Made by a program: the position numbers and the translations under genes
In this document: piece by piece, positions 12,347 through 23,570 of the stretch
How positions within the stretch are numbered: the stretch's first letter is position 1
Layout of the letters: each line of letters begins with the position of its first letter
Origin: Rosa chinensis
Taxonomy: Eukaryota > Streptophyta > Magnoliopsida > Rosales > Rosaceae
NCBI RefSeq assembly: GCF_002994745.2
Contig: NC_037090.1
Coordinates: forward strand, 7,995,501 to 8,059,500
Direction: 5' to 3'
Length of the DNA stretch: 64,000 bases
The notes under the pieces: generated by a model
The model's database searches: none
Seen by the model: the letters and a program-made list of their open reading frames with translations, nothing else
What the model was told of the DNA's origin: nothing

Positions 12347-13111
12347 TCAAATAATCTCATGGGCAAACCTGTAGTAGAAGTTGACATAATGAGACTTCAT
12401 CTCTATCACAGGAGTGTTTGGTATTTGTACTGGGTAAATCTTGTAAAGCCTCATATTCTCATGATAGGTTTTAGCTTCCTGATACTTGGGGTCCTCCATT
12501 CTCTTCTTCCTCGCTTCCCTCTTATTCTTCTTAGCATTCTTTACTTCCTCATTCAAAAACTCCATGAATGCCTCCTTCTTATCCTCACTCAACTCCTCAT
12601 CCTCTATAAGTTTATCAGTGAAATCCTCAACTTCATCCATGTCCCAATTGAGTTCACACCCCAGGGGCAGTTGAGGCTCCCGTGGGAAGAAAAATTCCAC
12701 CACAGTATTCTGCTCCTTCTCTTCTTCGTATTTCGGATTCAATATATAAGGCACACAGTACTGGAACTTCATCCAGCGGTCCTCCTTCATCTGCTTCAAG
12801 CTTGCCTTCCTCTGAGTACATCCCAGCACGAAAATCTGAGGCAAATTCGAACCAGACTTGGTCGCTCTTTCCGAATTCCAGCCTTCTCTGAGCTCCAGAG
12901 GAATGTATGGGATCATGAAGATGCTTCATAGGAACTATCTCCTCTTCTCTCTGCACCGATCGAATCCCAATCTCCATCGAAGGCGGCCGAGGCGCCACGA
13001 CCGCCGCCAGCGTAGGAATCAGCACAGGTAGCGACGGTGACGGAGCCTCCGTAGCGGCGAGGATGTAGACTTTGTTGGTCGTTCCAATTCCGTACAACTT
13101 TCCACCCTCTT

Positions 13112-14311
13112 TGTAATTATCGGATGGAACAAAATTGATAGAGTTTGAGTAATGACAGTTATTCAAACAAGCAACAACACAAATAAAAGAACACAAGAAT
13201 TGCTGACGCAGTGTAAACCTCTCCACTGAGGAAACTTCACTGCGTGGCTTTTAACGTAGCCAACACGAGAATCAAATCCAATATGAATCAAATCGTTACA
13301 GATCACAAGTAGTGGTATTCAACACAACCACATTGACTAGCAACAATGCTAACTTGCTCACAACTGTAAAAGACCTATTCTAAACAACTATGAAGCAATC
13401 TGTATAGATGAAGAAATCTGGACACGCCTTCAGATTCAATCTTGCCTTGAAGCCTCACTGATCTCAATCACATATGCAAGTGATGAATGCAGTGAACAAG
13501 CAGTATGATCAATCAATCAAACAAACAATGAGAGTTTTGTAAAACAGTTAGTGCAGAGTGCAGACTATGCAGCACAATTAAAATTCTCAATCAGAAAACT
13601 CTACATCTCATAATGCAGTTTCAAAACCTTTTATAGAAGATAAAGACTCCCCCTCAATCCAATCACATTAAACACCGATTGAGATAAACATGGAAAGGTT
13701 TTTCAAAACAATATGCAATCACAATCTTTTATCTGATATGTATTCAAAACAATTCTAAATGCAGATAAGATTTCCTAAACTCCTTTCCTTAAACACTATT
13801 TAAATTGGATAGTTTAGACCCACAATATATGCATCAATCACATGCAAATTGATACGATATGCAAATTAAAAGCTCTCTAAACCTAGACCATATTTTCAGA
13901 ATTATATGGAGAAAGAATCGTGTACAATCAATGCGTCTAACCCTAATTGATTCCTATTAGGAAAGATCTTTTTAACAAAAGATTGCCAATTAAAATAAAC
14001 AGACCTAAATCAATTAGGTCTTCAATGGGACGATTTTAACTGGTGAAAAAAATCTTTGCACAATAAAATTTAAGAATAGAAAGATACTTCCCAAAAACAA
14101 ACTTCCTAAAACCTAGGACTGACTCAAGGATTGCAACACAGATTGCAATCCCAATGCATATGCTGACTCATGAGATGCATTTACCTGTAACGTATTTGAG
14201 ATCAGTATTAGGCCCTTTTCCAGCTTCTTCAGAGATGAATTGTCATGATATACTTCACTAGGTTTGTATGGGAATGCCAACAACTAACATGTACAAAATC
14301 TTGTACTTACA
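13112..14311 (-). repeat. 3' LTR of the gag-only element
   Basis: 1,200 bp, no difference seen from 18682-19881. It starts TGTAATTATCGG on the plus strand and ends TTGTACTTACA. It is preceded by the target duplication CTCTT at 13107-13111. Confidence 0.95.
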
Positions 14312-14325
14312 ATCTCCCCCTTTGG
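14312..14325 (-). other. Polypurine tract
   Basis: On the minus strand this reads GCCAAAGGGGGAGA immediately before the 3' LTR. This is the expected place and composition for the plus-strand primer of reverse transcription. Confidence 0.85.
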
Positions 14326-17126
14326 CATTCCTATACAAAACACATCTAATTAATGCAAACTCCCCCTCAACAAGTACTTGAGGATCCTCACTTGGGAAGA
14401 AGCCTGCAATTCCTGTAACACTTATCACACACACCTTGTAAAAAGCAAGTTAAAGATAAGGCATAGGAATGTCAACGCAATTTCAAGATCAATATCAAAA
14501 AATTTAAACAATCAAAGCACAAGTTGATCAAATTCACCAATATTCTCCCCCTTTTTGTCTAGGAATGACAAAGGCAACCTTCAGCTTGTAGTTAATGAAC
14601 AAGTGAGAGCACAACATAATAAAACCGAACATGTAGACACAGCTTGTGAATGAACCCAAGAATACCAGCTCTTGTGCTGCTCGTACTTGAGTGAATAAAT
14701 AGAGGAGCATGCAACAAGGAACAAAAGTACATACTTCAAATATTTCATTCCGATATCATCATATTCCTTTGTCTTATTCCCTGCATGGGACTCAGAACCT
14801 CAACATTGGTATCTTCCCACTTCTATCAATCTCTATGTGCATGGCCTTCCCAATTTTCCAAAATTTAATGCAGCAGCCAACTCCAGAGCTTGCAAGAATC
14901 ATCCATTCAGAATCGGAATCCAAAGATCCTACTTGGAGATGAAAGTTCATATTCAGGGCTTTCCGTACATATGTGGCGCGAATTCTAAGTCCAAGGGATG
15001 TGAAAACTAGAGACCTGCAAAGTTAGCAAAAAAATACAGAAAACTGTCAGAATGCTGACAGAATGTCATTTGTCCATTCAAACCTAAATACCGGAAGCTA
15101 CAGGGGTCACATTCAGAAACCCTTTGGTATGAATGAAGTAGACATCTGGGGCTTCAAATACATATAAGGCTTGTCTCATTTGGACCCCGGGAATTATCTC
15201 CTGTTTTGCGCTTTATGTGGCTCAGCTGCCCAGTTTTCTGGTTTTCTGCCCTGACCTTTCTGTACTCAACTGGAGACTGCAGACTCATTAGAACTCAGAA
15301 TTTCTATCTGTCAACTCCATTGAAAAATAGACTCCTGGGGCTTTTGATCCATGTATGGCACGTCTTCTGATTCCAAGTGAGCTGTGAACCCTAGCCGTTC
15401 AAAATGAACCGATCCGCGAGCCAGAAAAACTGTTTCGGTCAACAGTGATCTTCTTCTATCTTTCCTCAACTATATGACCTGCACACACACTAAAAACATA
15501 AAAAGGAACCAGAAAAGAAGCAAAGAAATTGAAAAGAAGATTCAGGTAAACTATAACACCCTTTTAACATAAAAGTTTCCTATGCCATTGCCATTTCCTC
15601 ATCCATTCATTGGATTGCCTCCCAATTAGTGCTTGGTTTCATGTCATACAAGCGCACTTTCATTTCCAAATTCATTGAACTTCTCATGTTCAGTAATCAG
15701 TGACCTATTCAATGACTGATCGGTGACCTGATCGGCTTCACCACTGAAACCAAAATCATTTACACAGTTTTTGTCCACGGGATAGACCCATCTCTGGTAT
15801 ATGTATATATGATATCATCACGGAACAAAAAAAAAAAAAAGCGATGTAACATTGACATTTTTATGACAAATGCAACTTATGTAGCGGAAGCTATGTAGAA
15901 GGAGGATCACCAGTAGATGTTTCGCAATAGACACCAGCCCAAGAAGAATCAATCAGAGAAAGATAGCCCAAGTACCAATACTCCCCCTAAGTGTGATCAT
16001 GTGGTGAGAGATGCAAGGATGAAATGCAAACACACAATGAGTGGGTTGTATCCAAATGCTAAGAACAGATTTAATTTGCATAGCTTTTCCAACAAGAGCA
16101 ATACCACTTAATCATAAACAAGAGTGCAACAAAATAAGTTCACACGAGTGAATTGATTCCGACAATCACAAGGTAAGATAGAGGGTGATCGAGTATTCTA
16201 TACCTCTTGTTGTGAAGAGTGAACATATCTCAAGATGGGGTGTGTAATATTTGTGGAAACCTGAAAACCAAGCCTCACATACGAAACAAATTTAAGCACG
16301 TAAATTATATTCCCCCTTATAACACCGTGAGGGCATGATTTAAAATTTTTCTTTTGGCCTTTCACACAAAGTAACATTTTTGCTCAAGAAGACTACGACC
16401 CATGTAACGAGTATTAAGCTAGCAGCTCCCAAGTCAGATGACTTTAGGGTACTAGATGTAACAAGGACATCCCAAAGAGCACATCTACTCGAGTCAATAG
16501 TCTCATAATCCACCGGGGTGACCAAACCATTCCCGTTTCTTCCCAATCCTCATATCGTTCGTCACGACCGAGGGCTGTTTACTTTGGCAATAGCCTGGCC
16601 ATGCTCCATAAAACATTCTTTTTTTTTTTTTTTTTTTTTTTTTTCAAGGAGCAGCAAAAATAAGGAAATATTCCGTACAAGAGTATTGAGAACAGGCCAA
16701 CCAACAAATATGACTTACCACCACTTAGAGTATGTGTGCATGTGAGGATTCAGGTGATAGAGAATATGTTGTTCAAGCTCACAATTACAGAGTGATGCAG
16801 GAACAAATTCAAAACATGCTAAGCAGCTCATTGCACACAGATTTAAGAAAAGGAGTAGAGCCCTCGTCAATCTAAGTTCAAATTAATCTGTCAGACACTT
16901 AGGGATACAAATCACAATCTTGAATTTCCAGAAACTGATCCTAACAATACAGAAACGGAAATAATAATGCACCTATACTACCATGAAGACATACAACATG
17001 AATGCATGCAAAATGGATCAAGTGAAGTGAGAGTATCAATACTTAGAGCATCCACCAACGGTGCTTCTAAGTGATTCAAATTGAGTTCTGTCTAAAGGCC
17101 TAGTAAACGAATTAGACAATTTGTGT
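14326..17126. other. Non-coding interior of the gag-only element
   Basis: About 2.8 kb between the gag stop and the polypurine tract. Only short chance frames are seen on either strand and no pol motif. A poly(T) run lies at about 16619-16644. Several stretches (for example 15000-15480) have even base composition unlike the AT-rich gag. Its origin, whether decayed pol or unrelated filler, was not determined. Confidence 0.6.
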
Positions 17127-18680
17127 TCAGTACGTAGGAACGAAAGCAAGCTCAAGCATATTATCAAGATTATTCATATGAGCAGAAAAATAATTATTTG
17201 AACCTTTTTTAATCCAGATTTGCTTCTGCTTCAAATTCTGCTCTTTGGGGATTGCAATCCTGCTAATCAACTTCAGATGCTCTTTCAGCTCTGCTTGCAG
17301 CGATGCAGTTGAGCCTATTTTTGATGCTTTCCTCTGATTTTGAGTGAACCTGCGTAGCATATTACATCTAGGACGTATGTGTCCCAATTTTCCGCAGAAA
17401 TGACAAGTGGGAGTGAAACTTTTTGAGTTATGAACATACCTAGGCTGACGCACAAAGATGTGACTGTCAGAACTTACCTGAGTTCTCCTTTGATGAGGTG
17501 GAGGTGCTGAATCAAATTTAGGCTTTTGAGGAAGAGTTGGGGGATGAGTTTCTTGGTCATTTGATGAGCTTGAGTGCACACTTGAGCTCACACCTTTCAC
17601 AAAGTTAGAACGATTGATTTTTGCACCTTTATGCCGCAACCTTTTCTTGTTGGTGTGTGGTTTTCCAATTCCAATCATTTTGGAAACCAAATCTGACCCT
17701 ATTGAGAATTTGTTGAACTTTTCTTGAGACTCTTCAAGCTTGACCTGCAAACTCTCAATTTTAGAGGTTAGTGAGATATTCAGATTTGATTGGGCTTTAA
17801 CTTCAACCTGAAGGGTTTTAATCCTGTCAATCAACTCAATACGCTCCACCTCCCAATTTTGGGAATTCATCTTATCCGGCAAAATATCAATTTTGTCAGT
17901 GTAAGCAAAGCGTTCACCTTCCCATTTTTCCTTGCATGATTCAAGATTTAACTCGGCCTTGATCTTTGCTTTTCTGATTTGCTCAATCTCATTCTCAAGT
18001 TTAAGATTTCTTTTGAACATCACTCTTGAAGCTTTATACAGTTCCCTGCACTTATCATTAGTCACATCATTTGATATATCAAAAATCTTACCTTTACTGT
18101 TGGAATCGTCAGATGCCTCATGATAAGGTGAGGAGATGAAAGCAATATTCTCTTCTTCATTCTCAGTTTGAGAATTTTCCTCACTGTCGCTCCAAGTTGA
18201 CTTAAGAGCCTTGTTATTTCGTGAGCTATATTTTCTATTTCCACAATCAGAAGAGATATGACCAATACCACCACATTCATAACGTATAGGTTTTTCAACA
18301 ACGCTTTTCTCTTTATCAAAATTATTGACTTTTGGGTTTTTGTCAATTCGTTTTTCAGATAATTACCCTCTTTTTGCTTCAGATATACTTTTTGAAGTAC
18401 TACCATAAGAGTTTTTATTTTTCAGAAATTTTTTAAACTCTTTGGTTAGTAAAGCTAAATCCACAGAATCACTATCATCCACATCTTTCATTTTAACAGA
18501 AGAGATAGCAAAATTTTGTACCTTTTTCTTAGGCTTGAACCTCATCATGATCTTCCATTGCGAGTAATCTTCACCATCAAAATATGGGGGACAATTTATC
18601 GAACTAGCAGCTCTGTCACATTCATGTTCCATCATGTCCTCGGATCTACTAAAAAGCTTTAGAACCCGCTCTGATGCCAA
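17127..18680 (-). pseudogene. Copia gag with one in-frame stop
   Basis: One reading frame runs from 18680 to 17127, about 517 codons, broken only by a TAA at 18365-18363. The start has the typical plant copia gag motif YFDGEDYSQWKIMM. Downstream, in the same frame, is a damaged zinc knuckle (YECGGIGHISSDC, first Cys replaced by Tyr), then a coiled-coil-like charged region, then an intact CCHC knuckle CHFCGKLGHIRPRC (17399-17358). A protease-polymerase frame does not follow. The stop makes full-length Gag unlikely from this copy unless read through. Gag binds the element RNA and forms particles. Confidence 0.85.
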
Positions 18681-18681
18681 T
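18663..18681 (-). other. Primer-binding site
   Basis: Directly inside the 5' LTR the minus strand reads TTGGCATCAGAGCGGGTTC, close to the complement of the initiator methionine tRNA 3' end (TGGTATCAGAGC). It fixes the element orientation as minus. Confidence 0.85.
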
Positions 18682-19881
18682 TGTAATTATCGGATGGAAC
18701 AAAATTGATAGAGTTTGAGTAATGACAGTTATTCAAACAAGCAACAACACAAATAAAAGAACACAAGAATTGCTGACGCAGTGTAAACCTCTCCACTGAG
18801 GAAACTTCACTGCGTGGCTTTTAACGTAGCCAACACGAGAATCAAATCCAATATGAATCAAATCGTTACAGATCACAAGTAGTGGTATTCAACACAACCA
18901 CATTGACTAGCAACAATGCTAACTTGCTCACAACTGTAAAAGACCTATTCTAAACAACTATGAAGCAATCTGTATAGATGAAGAAATCTGGACACGCCTT
19001 CAGATTCAATCTTGCCTTGAAGCCTCACTGATCTCAATCACATATGCAAGTGATGAATGCAGTGAACAAGCAGTATGATCAATCAATCAAACAAACAATG
19101 AGAGTTTTGTAAAACAGTTAGTGCAGAGTGCAGACTATGCAGCACAATTAAAATTCTCAATCAGAAAACTCTACATCTCATAATGCAGTTTCAAAACCTT
19201 TTATAGAAGATAAAGACTCCCCCTCAATCCAATCACATTAAACACCGATTGAGATAAACATGGAAAGGTTTTTCAAAACAATATGCAATCACAATCTTTT
19301 ATCTGATATGTATTCAAAACAATTCTAAATGCAGATAAGATTTCCTAAACTCCTTTCCTTAAACACTATTTAAATTGGATAGTTTAGACCCACAATATAT
19401 GCATCAATCACATGCAAATTGATACGATATGCAAATTAAAAGCTCTCTAAACCTAGACCATATTTTCAGAATTATATGGAGAAAGAATCGTGTACAATCA
19501 ATGCGTCTAACCCTAATTGATTCCTATTAGGAAAGATCTTTTTAACAAAAGATTGCCAATTAAAATAAACAGACCTAAATCAATTAGGTCTTCAATGGGA
19601 CGATTTTAACTGGTGAAAAAAATCTTTGCACAATAAAATTTAAGAATAGAAAGATACTTCCCAAAAACAAACTTCCTAAAACCTAGGACTGACTCAAGGA
19701 TTGCAACACAGATTGCAATCCCAATGCATATGCTGACTCATGAGATGCATTTACCTGTAACGTATTTGAGATCAGTATTAGGCCCTTTTCCAGCTTCTTC
19801 AGAGATGAATTGTCATGATATACTTCACTAGGTTTGTATGGGAATGCCAACAACTAACATGTACAAAATCTTGTACTTACA
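18682..19881 (-). repeat. 5' LTR of the gag-only element
   Basis: 1,200 bp, matching 13112-14311 at offset 5,570 with no mismatch found by eye. It is followed on the plus strand by the target duplication CTCTT at 19882-19886. Confidence 0.95.
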
Positions 19882-20308
19882 CTCTTTAAATTCCTTCTCG
19901 AGATTCGAGAAATCCCAGTTGTATTTGTAGACCGAGTCCAACTGATCCCACTCGGTCCCAACCGGGAATGCTGCCTTCCAAAGGTCTTGAAGGTTGCGCT
20001 TCTCCGACACGTACTGAGGCTCCGCCTCCTGATGCTGCTGAGAGGCCTTGACGCGTGTGGTGGTGGCTTTGGCCTCCTCCGTCGCCGCCGGCCGAGCCTT
20101 TCTCTTGGCTCCTTTGCTCATTGTTGGGTTTGAGAGAGTGAGAACGACAATGGAGAATTTGGGGTTTAGTGGTGTTAATTGGTTTTAGGCTTTTTGCAAT
20201 AACCCTAGAAATTTAAACGCTGACCCTTTGGCGCGCGTGAAAACGAAGCTAGAAAATTCTCACTTGTCAAAAATTGCCAAAGACAATTATTATAATTTTA
20301 GACTTTTA

Positions 20309-20617
20309 ACGTTTACTTACTTGGAATGGAAAATAATCATGAATCGGAGACAAGTAGAATGGGAGAAGAAAGGAATCGGTATTGATTCTGGAGGAATGAT
20401 TCCTAAACTCATCTCCCCCCTTCGTAATCGAATTCTTGAGTATTCAGGAATCAATTCCTGATAAGGAGGTGGGACCTACATATATTCCGATTCCTTCATG
20501 TGTTAGTAAACGCATGAATTCTTTTACCCGGAATCATTCCGATTGCTTTATGTGTTAGTAACCGCATGAATGTTTTTACCCCGTAATCATTCCCTTTCCT
20601 TCCAAGTAAGTAAACGT
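20309..20617. mobile_element. MITE-like element with 18 bp inverted ends
   Basis: ACGTTTACTTACTTGGAA at 20309-20326 is inverted exactly at 20600-20617. The interior contains a tandem repeat of about 60 bp (ATGTGTTAGTAA... at about 20499 and again near 20551) and no coding frame. A target duplication could not be fixed. It lies just upstream of the HIT4-like start (20121). Confidence 0.55.
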
Positions 20618-21784
20618 GTAAGTTTTAGAAAAAGAAGAAAATTGGGAGATTCGTTTCCGGTTTCGCACCTAAAAATTTTGAATTTTGGAGTTTTGTGAGC
20701 CAAGTATTTGCAACGACCCAATGAGGAAGTTATTTCGAACGTTGTGTAGAGTCTACCAACGTTCCCTGATTCGTCACAAATCCAAAACTAAAATGTATAT
20801 ATAAATTCAAAAGTCTCTTGCGACGTATTTATAGACTACAACTCCTAATTGGACTCAACAAACTTTATCCTAATAAAACTATAAAAAGTTACTTAGTTTA
20901 CAATGGATTATAAAGGGTTACCTAGTTTACAATGACAAACTCGTAAGTTTGACAATCCTTATCAATTGATGATTCAATATTGAACTACATAAGACATCTC
21001 TTTACTAAGGACCTTAGAATAAGTACTAATTAATTAAATAATGACTTTTAAACCAACAATTAGTTGACTTTAACACACTCAATTGTTAATTTGAAAGCTT
21101 TTATTATAAAATCCTCATTGAAAAAGACATTTTTAGCTATTAAGGTGGGCTGAAAGACTATTGAAAAACCAATCCCCCTCCCAAAAAAGTGGGTAATGTT
21201 CAAGTAGTTTATGCTCGCAAATAAAAGAACAAAATATATTATCAAGCACAATCAGGAGCGGATCCAAATATAACAGTGGCCCAATAGGTGGGCTCGGCCC
21301 AATCCAAAATTTGAGAAATGAAAAACCTATGTATCTTATACATTTTTGTTTATTTATTATTATCATTTTTTTTGTAAACATAGGTTGTCGTTTGACTCAA
21401 ACCCGCCCAAGTTTCTTTTGGGGTCGAAGATTCAAAATTGCCAAAACAAACAGTAGCTCCTTTGCCAAGAATAGTTTGAACCCCTTCGACATCACCAAGT
21501 TCGATCTGCAACTTTAATCAAATACTCTCCATTTCTCCTTACCAACTATCAACCTTTAGAAAATAGTGGAGATTGGAACCCAACAACAGCTGTGCAAATC
21601 ATGAAAGCAATCCTCTCCCAGACCGATCTACAACGGCGGCCGGGAGCGCCGACAGGGTCCGCCCAGAGAGAGCTCACTCTCCCTCAAGTTCTTCTATTTT
21701 GGCTTCGGGCGTGGGACGCGTTCTAAAAAGAAAAAGAAAAAAAAGATGACTTATTATAATATGCTTAGATCGAACAATAACTAT
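20618..21784. other. Spacer, no gene seen
   Basis: AT-rich sequence with no supported gene. A short block at 21255-21310 resembles repetitive element debris. A GC-rich patch lies at about 21620-21720. Confidence 0.35.
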
Positions 21785-21787
21785 TTA

Positions 21788-23186
21788 GGCTTAGTTTGGG
21801 ATTGCTGTGCTGTGAGGAGAAACACTTTTGAATCTGCTGTGAGGGGAAACACTTCTGAATCTGTTGTGAGGGGAAGCAGCTGAGTGTTTGGTAAACTATT
21901 TTTAGAAGTGCTGTGAGAATGAAAAACAAATTCTGAGTATTTGATAAGTTATAAATAAAATATTTTTGATTGGCGTAATTACGAAAAGGGTCACACGAAC
22001 AGCAAAACAACTAACTAATAGGAAGGAGGATAGTGGATTGTGAATCCAATCCAGAGGACGCATCCTCTTGCGAGTTAAACAAGCAAAATGATCTGTGCTT
22101 AATTAACATCTCTATTGATCCAATGCCGGAAAAGCAACTGTAACTTCTCTAATGCTCTCTAACAAAGTTGCAGCTATCCAATTTGAAGATTATCCAATTC
22201 AAAAATCAAAGAAGAGGAGAATCGATGAGCCAAAAGCAAACCTTCTTTCATAGCCAAAATCTCAGCCATTAAAGTCACAAATTAGCTTCTTAGCTATAAA
22301 TCAGTTCAAGCCAAACTAACCCATTTCCTCTCTTCAATCCATCAATGGCGTCAAGGATGACCAGCTTCCAATCCAAACCCAACTACATGTTCCCAACCCA
22401 CAACCCGATTCGCAACTCCGATAGAGTCTTCGAGTTCGACGAGGCCGAGCTGTGGGTCAATCCATCCAACGGTTCAAACCAGCCGGCTGAGTCCAAGAAG
22501 ATGATGTCCACTATGGAAATCAATTTCTTTACCATCGATTCTTTAGAACCTAGCAACTAATTAACCACGGACATCCAACATGAAATAATGAATGTCCATC
22601 AAATACAAATATTATATTAACCATGAGGCAAACAAATAATCAGAACCCAACCCAAACATGTAAAAATTACCTCTTAGAGAGGAGTGATTCTTCTCTAAAT
22701 TTTTTGAAGACGATGAAACTGAAGGAAAATATATGAACTCTAAAATTGGAGAAAGAGAAGGAGATAAACGATATCTCGAACATATAAATAAAGTACCATA
22801 GATCTAAGACTCAAACATTGTTTAGGAGAAGAGATTTGGATCAGATCCAGTGAAAGAAGAGGGAAGTGATTTGGGTCAGACCCAGTGAGAGAAGAGGGAA
22901 GACGCTAGAACTGAAGCAAAGAAAATTAGGACATTTGATGTAAATTTGAGAGAGCATCAAGGGGGTAGTTTTGGTAGTCTGTAAAGTTTCATTAAATCCT
23001 CCGCATCCTCCATTTGGTTTCCGCAAAAGCTGAAACAAGAAGCTCCTCAAAGCTGCTTTTGTTTTCCTGTTGGCAGCAGCGCTTCTCCCAGAAGCACAAA
23101 TTTTGGAGTTCACCAAACACCCTCAATCCCATCAGAAGCGCTTTTGGGACCGAAAGAAGGTTTCAAAATCAATCCCAAACTAGGCC
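21788..23186. mobile_element. PIF/Harbinger-like non-autonomous element carrying a host gene fragment
   Basis: The ends are inverted repeats, GGCTTAGTTTGGGATTG at left and GGCCTAGTTTGGGATTG on the opposite strand at right. They are flanked by the 3 bp duplication TTA (21785-21787 and 23187-23189), the hallmark of PIF/Harbinger. The left subterminal region has about three copies of a GCTGTGAGGGGAAACACTT-like motif. No transposase is present. The middle contains the start of an S40-like gene with some upstream sequence. Confidence 0.75.
22345..22560 (+). pseudogene. Senescence regulator S40-like fragment, 71 residues
   Basis: The short frame begins MASRMTSFQSKPNY and contains RNSDRVFEFDEAELW, resembling the N-terminal motif of plant S40/DUF584 proteins linked to leaf senescence. 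Typical members are about twice as long or more, and the conserved C-terminal half is missing, so this looks like a truncated copy. About 80 bp upstream is a TATAAAT-like box (near 22297), suggesting some promoter sequence came with it. It lies wholly inside the TIR element 21788-23186. Family assignment is moderate; expression is unknown. Confidence 0.5.
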
Positions 23187-23189
23187 TTA

Positions 23190-23570
23190 CATCAAAAACG
23201 GGTCATGTACTAAAAGACAGGTTTATCTCAGTTGACCTTTCCACTATGTTTTCATTGCGGAATTCATTAGATCTCTGGCTTGTTGAGCTCCGCTTTCGTA
23301 TGCTATTTATATTGACAAGTATCTCTTCATCAAATTTGCCCCTTTTCAGTAGAAAGTTGATTGAAAGCCTTTCTTTGCATCCTCTATGCTTCGTTTCAGA
23401 GCCACCTACAAGTATGCCAGAAGTTATATTCCTTATGTCTAAAAGTAGTTATTTTTTCCGTTTTGATCCATATATTCATATACTACATGAAAAACTTCAA
23501 ATTAAAGACGTGCATGCACAAAGTATCTCTTGTTACTCTAGTATATATGTGGAGCACCTAGGCTATGTTC
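23190..23570. other. Spacer between the Harbinger-like element and duplicated block B
   Basis: No supported gene. The sequence does not match the region left of copy A (the MED33 first exon), so the duplication does not include MED33 coding sequence. Confidence 0.4.

Larger units (their letters stand above)
13112..19881 (-). mobile_element. Young copia-type LTR element with gag but no pol (TR-GAG/LARD-like)
   Basis: Two LTRs of exactly 1,200 bp (13112-14311 and 18682-19881) looked identical in a line-by-line reading. They end TG...CA and are flanked by the 5 bp duplication CTCTT (13107-13111 and 19882-19886). The primer-binding site and gag place the 5' LTR on the right, so the element reads on the minus strand. 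The 4.37 kb interior holds a gag frame, then about 2.8 kb without protease, integrase, reverse transcriptase or RNase H. It would need enzymes from another copy. Identical LTRs mean very recent insertion. Confidence 0.93.
12347..20121 (-). pseudogene. HEAT INTOLERANT 4-like gene, split by an LTR element
   Basis: The 5' part runs 20121-19882 (start MSKGAKRKAR, then NLQDLWKAAFPVGTEWDQLD and NLEKEFKE). The 3' part runs 13111-12347 (EGGKLYGIGTTNKVYILAAT, IGIRSVQREEEIVPMKHL, then PYIPLEL to the stop at 12347). Removing the insert and one copy of the CTCTT duplication joins the two parts in frame (EFKEGGKLYG), so the element landed inside coding sequence. Separately, a frameshift near 12915-12925 separates MKHLHD from the PYIPLEL frame. 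Family members are plant nuclear proteins of roughly this length involved in heat-stress chromatin reorganisation. Thus at least two lesions are present. No intron is evident in the 3' part. The family call is from memory of HIT4 motifs. Confidence 0.8.

Noticed and set aside
12359..12931. 190-codon plus-strand frame
   Set aside because: Antisense shadow of the HIT4-like coding sequence; no family resemblance.
12654..13226. 190-codon minus-strand frame starting in the LTR
   Set aside because: Its first part is LTR sequence and its end is out of frame with the HIT4-like protein; only the middle is real coding sequence.
15917..16111. Short plus-strand frame in the gag-only element
   Set aside because: No homology, wrong strand for the element.
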